From: Candidatus Colwelliibacteriota bacterium
Lineage (GTDB): Bacteria > Patescibacteriota > Minisyncoccia > UBA6257 > Colwellbacteraceae
Direction of reading: 5' to 3'
Assembly: GCA_016178255.1 (NCBI GenBank)
Contig: JACOTQ010000032.1
Span: forward strand, 1-9,686
DNA: 9,686 nucleotides
How positions within the stretch are numbered: the stretch's first letter is position 1; each line of letters starts with the position of its first letter. A model generated the notes under the pieces. That model saw only the letters and a program-made list of their open reading frames with translations. It was not told the origin of the DNA and did not search any database. Shown piece after piece: positions 5,060-9,686 of this stretch. Made by a program: the position numbers and the translations under genes.

Positions 5060-5827
5060 TTATTTCTTAAAGAAAATAGAGGCCAAGAAAAACGCACCGG
5101 CAATAATAACAAAAGCAGGGCCTGGCTGGAATCCGTAAAAATAAGATGCTGTAACCGCGAGGAGTGCCCCGATTACGCTTAGGATAACGCTCAATAAGAC
5201 ATATGAATACATACTGCCGGCAATGTTCCTGGCTGTAGCTGCGGGTATTATGATTAGCGAGCCCATCAAGAGAACGCCGGCAAATTTCATGCCGATCAAA
5301 ACTGACAAAGCAAATATAAGGAGAAATGTAAGTTCAAGCCTGTGGGGTTTAAGCCCCACTGAAAGAGAAAGGTCAGGCGAGATAAAAGTGAGGATGAATT
5401 TCTTTGAAAACGAATAGAGAACCGTAATAACTATAGTCGAGAGAATTATGGCTAGCCAGAAATCGAAGGGCTCAATTTTCGTAACATTTCCGAAAAGCGC
5501 CTCAAGCAGTTCCTCTTTAGGAGTAAGCATCGCGCCGAAAGCCAAAGCAACCGAGAAAAAAATTCCTACTAATGCGTCAACCGGAAGTTTTGTTTTGTGT
5601 TCAGCTATCCAAATAAGCAACGCGCCTGACATTAAAAAAACGAAAGCGCCGAAGAAAGGATTGAAATTAAAGATGAGTCCAAGCGCTATGCCAGGCAAGG
5701 CAACGTGCGATAACGCGTCACCGACAAGCGCCATCCTTTTAAGCAAAGCGAAAGAACCAAGCATTCCGGCAGAGGCCGCGATAAACATTCCGGCTATAAA
5801 GGCTTGTAAAAATCCAAAACTGGGCAT
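5060..5827 (-). CDS. znuB: Zn/Mn-type ABC transporter permease (ABC-3 family)
   Basis: The membrane subunit of a metal-uptake ABC transporter of the ZnuB/MntB/TroC family; the metal (Zn or Mn) cannot be told from sequence. The 255 residues contain about seven to eight hydrophobic helices and the family hallmark GDALSHVALPGIALG (residues 36-50). The segments GMKFAGVLLMGSLIIIPAATARN and FYGFQPGPAFVI are also typical. The ATG follows the ATPase stop codon with no base between (TAAATG), implying translational coupling. No gene for the periplasmic/lipoprotein substrate-binding subunit is in the window. No clear terminator was found right after the stop; the structured element at 4905-5035 lies downstream. 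Confidence 0.92.
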   Translation of the reverse strand: MPSFGFLQAFIAGMFIAASAGMLGSFALLKRMALVGDALSHVALPGIALGLIFNFNPFFGAFVFLMSGALLIWIAEHKTKLPVDALVGIFFSVALAFGAMLTPKEELLEALFGNVTKIEPFDFWLAIILSTIVITVLYSFSKKFILTFISPDLSLSVGLKPHRLELTFLLIFALSVLIGMKFAGVLLMGSLIIIPAATARNIAGSMYSYVLLSVILSVIGALLAVTASYFYGFQPGPAFVIIAGAFFLASIFFKK

Positions 5828-6550
5828 TTAAACAGTTGCGTGTTTATAAAAGTTGCCACTGCCATAGAGCCTTTTCAGGCCAGTCGGTGTTAATACATCT
5901 TTCGGGATTCCGAAACAAGCCTGGGAATGATTAAGGCAGAGAACTTTGGTGGCGTAACGGTAGACGACCGTGAGGTCATGAGAGATTAACAAGAGCGTAA
6001 ACTTCTCGCTGTCATGAAGGTGATGCAAAAGGTCATAAACAGTTTCTTGTCCAGCCACATCGATGCTCGAAGTTGGTTCGTCGAATAAAAGAAGGTTTGG
6101 TTTTCCGATAAGGGCCCAAGCAATGAGGGTACGCTGGAATTCTCCGGAAGAAAGCTCACTGAACTTTTTATGGAGAAATGGCGCTCCCATATGAACAAGG
6201 CCCAAGGCTGTTTCTGGAGATAGAACGTCGCCATATTTTAAATTTTGGACTCTCAAAAGCAAAAATTCTTCCACGGTTATAGGTAAATTCCTTTCCAAAT
6301 CTATTTTTTGAGGAACGTAACCAATTTTTGTTTCCGGACCTAATATGATTTTCCCGTTGTAAGGGAGTGAACCCAAAATGGCTTTGAAGAGGGTAGTTTT
6401 ACCGGAGCCATTAGGGCCCATAACTGCCAGTATTTCTCCTTCAGTTAAAGAAAAGGAAATGTCTTCAATAACGGTCTCGTTCCCGTAACGAACGTTTAAA
6501 TCTTTTATGCTTAAGACTTGCTTGCTATCGTGCTGATTATGACTTTTCAT
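5828..6550 (-). CDS. znuC: Zn/Mn-type ABC transporter ATP-binding protein
   Basis: The cytoplasmic ATPase that powers the permease encoded next to it. In 240 residues all ABC motifs are present: Walker A GPNGSGKTT (45-53), Q-loop Gln81 in YVPQK, signature LSSGE (133-137), Walker B LLLFDE (153-158), D-loop SSID and the switch His191 (ISHD). The line NVRYGNETVIEDISFSL and the Q-loop region (YVPQKIDLERNLPITVEEFL) are typical of the ZnuC/MntB group. It begins 2 nt after the HD-nucleotidase stop and ends exactly where the permease starts, so the three genes form one tight minus-strand operon. Confidence 0.93.
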   Translation of the reverse strand: MKSHNQHDSKQVLSIKDLNVRYGNETVIEDISFSLTEGEILAVMGPNGSGKTTLFKAILGSLPYNGKIILGPETKIGYVPQKIDLERNLPITVEEFLLLRVQNLKYGDVLSPETALGLVHMGAPFLHKKFSELSSGEFQRTLIAWALIGKPNLLLFDEPTSSIDVAGQETVYDLLHHLHDSEKFTLLLISHDLTVVYRYATKVLCLNHSQACFGIPKDVLTPTGLKRLYGSGNFYKHATV

Positions 6551-6552
6551 TA

Positions 6553-7104
6553 TTACAAGATTTGCTCTCTTATTTTATTCCACCAAGGATAATCAAGAGT
6601 CTTAATTTTCTCGAGCTCTTTTTCGTAGATTGGCTTGAAAAATTCATTGCCAACTTTTACCTCTTCGTAACACTTACATATCAAAGAAATTTTGTCGGCG
6701 AGTTTTACAACCTGGGCTTCTTTAGTAACCTGCTCCGTATCCTCATTCCAAAAAGATATAAACTGCATTTTCAGGTCGTTCGGAAGGTCTTCAAAAACAA
6801 GCGGGATGGTATCTCTGTTCACTTTACGGATGGCTTCCAAAATTTCGTTATTATAATGTTTGAAAGGAGTGAGAATGTCCCCGCTTATCGCCTCTTCCAT
6901 ATCGTGAACCAAAGCGATTTTTAAAGCTTTCGCTTCATCAATATCCTCACCGCATTTTTTCAAAAAGTAAACTATGACGCTTGTAAAATAAGCTACATAA
7001 AAGGAATGTTCCGCGACTGATTCCGAAAATTGCTGTGGTTGGCCGTTGAACCTTATAACATGCGCGAGAGACCTATCGAGGAAATGTTCAAATGCTTTCG
7101 ACAT
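6553..7104 (-). CDS. HD-domain 5'-nucleotidase, YfbR-like
   Basis: A metal-dependent phosphohydrolase of the HD superfamily, closest in pattern to YfbR, which removes the 5' phosphate from deoxynucleoside monophosphates. The 183 residues keep the metal ligands and catalytic positions at almost YfbR numbering: Arg18 (IRFNGQP), His33 (SVAEHSF), His67-Asp68 with Glu71 (VHDMEEAISGDI) and Asp137 (KLADKIS). It is the first gene of the operon with the metal ABC transporter. The 152-nt gap before it holds a promoter and a structured leader. No good Shine-Dalgarno sequence is at the usual distance; an AGGAGG lies about 16 nt before the ATG. Substrate range is inferred. Confidence 0.85.
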   Translation of the reverse strand: MSKAFEHFLDRSLAHVIRFNGQPQQFSESVAEHSFYVAYFTSVIVYFLKKCGEDIDEAKALKIALVHDMEEAISGDILTPFKHYNNEILEAIRKVNRDTIPLVFEDLPNDLKMQFISFWNEDTEQVTKEAQVVKLADKISLICKCYEEVKVGNEFFKPIYEKELEKIKTLDYPWWNKIREQIL

Positions 7105-7113
7105 TATTTCAAA

Positions 7114-7240
7114 GCCCCGCCCTCCTTTGAGATACCCGGTTGTGACCTAGGTGGGTGGACTCAACCTATGGCCCAAGGGCCAAGGCGCTATTGTCCTCCC
7201 TAAATCTCTACTTAATCAGGAATCAATTAGAGGGCGGGAC
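7114..7240 (-). promoter_or_regulatory. Structured 5' leader of the HD/ABC operon, riboswitch-like
   Basis: In minus-strand RNA, GUCCCGCCCUC (7240-7230) pairs with GAGGGCGGGGC (7124-7114): 11 bp, one G-U, closing ~105 nt just before the first gene. On the plus strand that pair would be an A-C mismatch, favouring the minus strand. A second nested helix is GAGAT/ATCTC (7208-7204 with 7133-7129), and TGGCC/GGCCA and TAGGT/ACCTA hairpins lie inside. The 5' arm has a competing partner: UUGUCC (7242-7237) with GGACAA (7196-7191), plus CCCU/AGGG. The closing helix also buries the purine-rich GGAGGGCGGGG before the ATG. I could not match a known riboswitch class. Confidence 0.5.
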
Positions 7241-7246
7241 AACTGT

Positions 7247-7277
7247 ATTGTAGCATATCACTCTAAAATGCCGTCAA
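7247..7277 (-). promoter_or_regulatory. Candidate promoter of the HD/ABC operon
   Basis: Minus strand: extended -10 TGC-TACAAT (-10 at 7247-7252, 5 of 6) with TTGACG (7272-7277) 19 bp upstream, inside the 3' end of the ndk region. The spacer is longer than ideal, but the extended -10 compensates. The start site would fall near 7240, just at the 5' end of the leader helix. Confidence 0.5.
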
Positions 7278-7840
7278 GGTTTACGTCGTACAAAATCGCT
7301 TCGTTAATCAAGCGATAGCTATGAAGTTCTTCTCCCTTAAACCAAAGCGTAATTTCTTTCTCCGCCTCATCCGGAGAACCGGATGCGTGAATCAAATTTC
7401 TGACTGCCCTATCATCGGCGTCAGAAACCTCATAAGAGTCGATGGTGAAATCTCCTCGAATGGTTCCCATGTCAGATGTTAAATGCGACAGGGATAAATA
7501 CAGCTGCAAGGATCAATGCAATTGCCACAACCGGACCGGAAGATATGTATTTCTTTAAATTCTTCAAAATTATTTCTGTAATCTTCAAGGGGTCTTCTGA
7601 CGGAGGCGTTTTTCCTTTCTTCCTGTAAGACGCGATTGTTTTCTCGCCGGTTTTCACGCGCCATTCGGGGTCAATAAGGTAATGACTCTGAATAAAAGCT
7701 TCGTCCGGCAGAACCATCTTCATGCCAATCAATTTCAATCCGCTTTTCTCGTAGCGGCTTATTATCTCCCCTATCAGAGTTCGTTGAACACCGTCAGGCT
7801 TGATAACAACTAAGGTCCTTTCTTCTTTTAAATTGGTCAT
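7258..7840 (-). pseudogene. ndk: Nucleoside diphosphate kinase, interrupted by a frameshift/deletion
   Basis: NDK moves the gamma phosphate between NTPs and NDPs. The first frame (from 7840) starts MTNLKEERTLVVIKPDGVQR, has the family's KPDG motif and reads through SGPVVAIAL to AVFI, then runs to a TGA. The second frame resumes at LTSDMGTIRGDF (near 7482) and holds the active-site His in NLIHASGS (codon 7387-7389) through to the stop at 7258. Only 10 nt (7483-7492) lie where the family has about ten codons, including the conserved Arg and the GxTxP turn that bind nucleotide, so a net loss of about 20 nt is likely. Either piece alone would be inactive. An assembly error is possible. The extra ~30 residues before SGPVV look like a CPR-type insertion. 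It lies 6 nt after the UMP kinase gene. Confidence 0.8.
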
Positions 7841-7846
7841 TAAAAA

Positions 7847-8557
7847 TTATTCAATAATTGTACCAGCAAATTTTTTATTTTCAAGGTAGTTGCCCAGATT
7901 TTTAAAATCATCGCCTTTTAAAACAACGACCCTTAAGCCCAGCTCCTCGGCTTTTTTAGAGGCTATCGGGTCAAAGGGCGCGTTCATCCCGGGTATCCAC
8001 TTGTTGCCAACAAGTAATCGATAATCTTTCCAGGAAATCATATCAATCGGTTTAGCGTCTTTGTGATTTTTGGGGTCTTTATCAAAAACTTTAGGGATAT
8101 TCGAAAGATTCAAAACCGTATCCGCTCCGTAATCCTCGCATAATAAAACCGCGTCGTAATCGGTTGACCAGCCGGGTTTCCAGCCGGCGGCTATGGCAAC
8201 CGGTTCGCTGACTTTTCTGATAATGTCGTAATGCTTGATAATATACGGATGGCTAATATCCCTGAAAACAGTTCTTAAGAGGTGGGCGTTCAAGCGCGTC
8301 GCGTGGATTCCTAACCAATCTAAGTCGTCGATTGTAAGCTCATGCCCCAAAACGGTTTTTCCGGCATCACGATAATGGCGGGCAACTTGCCCGCCACCGA
8401 CAACAATAAAAATTTGACGCCCAGGATTTTCCTTAAGATTTTTTCTGATAAAATCATTAAACTTCGACAAGAAATTAACATCAACCTCGCCATGAGGCAC
8501 AACCAAGCTGCCTCCCAACGAGAGAACTAATATATCGCGGTTACTTTTATTTTTCAT
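7847..8557 (-). CDS. pyrH: UMP kinase, archaeal-like amino acid kinase family
   Basis: Phosphorylates UMP to UDP in pyrimidine synthesis. The 236 residues show the amino-acid-kinase fold motifs: SLGGS (13-17), VVGGG (52-56), GIHATRLNA (83-91), a GWKPGWSTDYDAV loop (125-137), KVFDKDPKNHKDAKPIDMIS (156-175) and FDPIASKKAEELGLRVVVLK. The pattern LDWLGIHATRLNAHLL and the spacing fit UMP kinases of the archaeal type better than E. coli PyrH; an uncharacterised sister kinase remains possible. Its ATG overlaps the end of aspS by 11 nt (ATGAAAAATAA), so translation is probably coupled. ndk follows after 6 nt. Confidence 0.8.
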   Translation of the reverse strand: MKNKSNRDILVLSLGGSLVVPHGEVDVNFLSKFNDFIRKNLKENPGRQIFIVVGGGQVARHYRDAGKTVLGHELTIDDLDWLGIHATRLNAHLLRTVFRDISHPYIIKHYDIIRKVSEPVAIAAGWKPGWSTDYDAVLLCEDYGADTVLNLSNIPKVFDKDPKNHKDAKPIDMISWKDYRLLVGNKWIPGMNAPFDPIASKKAEELGLRVVVLKGDDFKNLGNYLENKKFAGTIIE

Positions 8558-9686
8558 CGAGTTTAATGTGAAGTTCTTTTAGTTGGTTTTTAGAAACCCC
8601 GCTCGGAGCTCCCATCATTAAGTCTTTGCCGTCGCCAGTCTTTGGGAAAGCGATTACCTCCCTGATGTTGGGCTCATTCTCTAAGAGCATCACAAATCTG
8701 TCAATGCCGGGAGCAATGCCCCCGTGGGGCGGGACACCGTATTTAAAAGCTTCAAGAATATGACCGAATTTGTCTTTAACTTCTTTCGGCTCGTTCCCCA
8801 TCGCAGTGAAAACCGCTTCTAAGAGTTCCGGGTCGTGAATCCTGATTGAACCTCCCCCTATTTCATAGCCGTTCAAAATGAAGTCGTATTGTTTAGCGAG
8901 CATCGAGGCAGGGTCGCTTTTGAAAACTTTCCAGAATTCTTCCGTGTCTTTCACTTGAGGTTGTGTGAACGGATGGTGAACCGCGTCCCAGCGGGATTCG
9001 CTTTCCTTCCATTCAAACGCCGGAAAATCAACGACGAATAAGAAAGCCAGCTCGTTTGGGTCATTTTTGTCGTCTCTTACATCAGGCTTATCGCTTTGAT
9101 ATTTCGACATCGCCTCCGCGTAAGAAATCTTAGGAATCCTGCCTTTGGAATCCAATCTGATTTTTTTATCCGGATAAAGATTCCTTACCAACGAAATATA
9201 CAGGTCTTCAGTAAGATTAAGAATATCTTTCGCGTCAACAAAACTCATCTCAATATCAAGTTGGGTAAATTCAGGCTGCCTGTCGCCGCGAGTATCCTCG
9301 TCACGGAAACATCTGGCGATTTGGAAATATCGCTCTAATCCGGCCACCATTAGGAGTTGTTTATACTGCTGCGGTGATTGAGGCAAAGCATAAAATTCTC
9401 CCAGATATACCCTTGATGGCACCAAATAATCCCTTGCGCCTTCAGGAGTTGATTTGCCAAGGTTTGGAGTTTCCACCTCCACAAACCCCTTTTCAGTCAG
9501 ATAATCACGCATAAATTTTATGACTTTATGCCTGTTTCTTAAATTCTTCGTTAGCCGTTTACGACGTAGATCAAGGTAACGGTACGTCATTCGTAATTCT
9601 TCGCTTACTTCGTAGCCGTCAGTATCGAGCGCGAACGGCGGGGTTTTGGCCATCGAGATAATTTCTAATTCGCTTACGGCGATTTC
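8547..9686 (-). CDS. aspS: Aspartyl-tRNA synthetase, C-terminal ~379 residues (5' end outside window)
   Basis: A class II synthetase charging tRNA-Asp (or Asp/Asn if non-discriminating). The frame is open to the window edge (EIAVSELEIISMAKTPPFAL), so the real start and the OB-fold anticodon domain lie beyond 9686; the ATG at 9653 is internal. RMTYRYLDLRR and the VETPNLGKSTPEGARDYLVP block are typical of bacterial AspRS. Motif 2 is FRDEDTRGDRQPEFTQLDIE. The ATP/Asp loop GYEIGGGSIRIH is present, and motif 3 is GGIAPGIDRFVMLL. Between SDKPDVR and FLFVVDFP (about 9042-9083) only some 11 residues replace the ~120-residue GAD insertion domain of the standard bacterial enzyme. It overlaps the UMP kinase gene by 11 nt. 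Confidence 0.95.
   Translation of the reverse strand, partial: EIAVSELEIISMAKTPPFALDTDGYEVSEELRMTYRYLDLRRKRLTKNLRNRHKVIKFMRDYLTEKGFVEVETPNLGKSTPEGARDYLVPSRVYLGEFYALPQSPQQYKQLLMVAGLERYFQIARCFRDEDTRGDRQPEFTQLDIEMSFVDAKDILNLTEDLYISLVRNLYPDKKIRLDSKGRIPKISYAEAMSKYQSDKPDVRDDKNDPNELAFLFVVDFPAFEWKESESRWDAVHHPFTQPQVKDTEEFWKVFKSDPASMLAKQYDFILNGYEIGGGSIRIHDPELLEAVFTAMGNEPKEVKDKFGHILEAFKYGVPPHGGIAPGIDRFVMLLENEPNIREVIAFPKTGDGKDLMMGAPSGVSKNQLKELHIKLDEK

Noticed and set aside
5045..5067. AGAAATA/TATTTCT inverted repeat as terminator of the permease gene
   Set aside because: The stem is all A/T apart from one pair, overlaps the stop codon and lacks a U-tract after it.
7105..7257. SRP (4.5S) or 6S RNA on the plus strand
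   Set aside because: The conserved SRP GGAAG/GCAGC loop is absent, and the long closing helix has an A-C mismatch on that strand.
7479..7664. Cys-rich minus-strand frame ending CSCIYPCRI
   Set aside because: It is the third frame through ndk; the NDK motifs lie in the other two frames.

Overview
The window looks like a chromosomal segment of a Candidate Phyla Radiation (Patescibacteria) bacterium, most likely Parcubacteria. This rests on sequence character, since no 16S gene is present. Ribosomal protein S12 carries a 'FNVLKNRP...SPFKRGVCLKV' insertion, L28 is a short four-cysteine form, AspRS is bacterial-like but lacks its usual insertion domain, the tRNA has no encoded CCA, and most genes lack a Shine-Dalgarno sequence. 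Several promoters instead show a clean TTGACA -35 box with a 17-bp spacer.

Layout. (1) 1-3180: the str operon on the minus strand, reading rpsL, rpsG, fusA and then the first 16 codons of tuf, which has its own promoter at 121-149. (2) 3233-3844: two tandem hairpins and a small alanine/tyrosine-rich helical-repeat protein with its own promoter. (3) 3848-4708: a site-2-protease-like M50 membrane protein (minus) facing rpmB (plus), with only 9 nt between the two start codons. (4) 4709-5059: an unusual RNA locus. A complete tRNA-Pro(GGG) and its terminator sit between two tRNA-like halves whose acceptor strands are perfectly complementary to each other, together with a multi-hairpin, GC-rich non-coding element. 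(5) 5060-7277: a three-gene minus-strand operon encoding a YfbR-like HD 5'-nucleotidase, a Zn/Mn ABC ATPase and its permease, preceded by a structured leader with two mutually exclusive foldings. (6) 7258-9686: aspS (5' end outside the window), an archaeal-like UMP kinase gene overlapping it by 11 nt, and a nucleoside diphosphate kinase gene that is broken by what looks like a ~20-nt deletion.

Functionally the window is mostly translation (EF-G, EF-Tu, S7, S12, L28, AspRS, tRNA-Pro) and nucleotide metabolism (UMP kinase, NDK, HD nucleotidase), with metal uptake linked to the HD enzyme. The parts that merit attention are the non-coding ones: the tRNA-Pro locus at 4729-5051 and the leader at 7114-7240. 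The broken ndk and the AspRS lacking its insertion domain are also notable.
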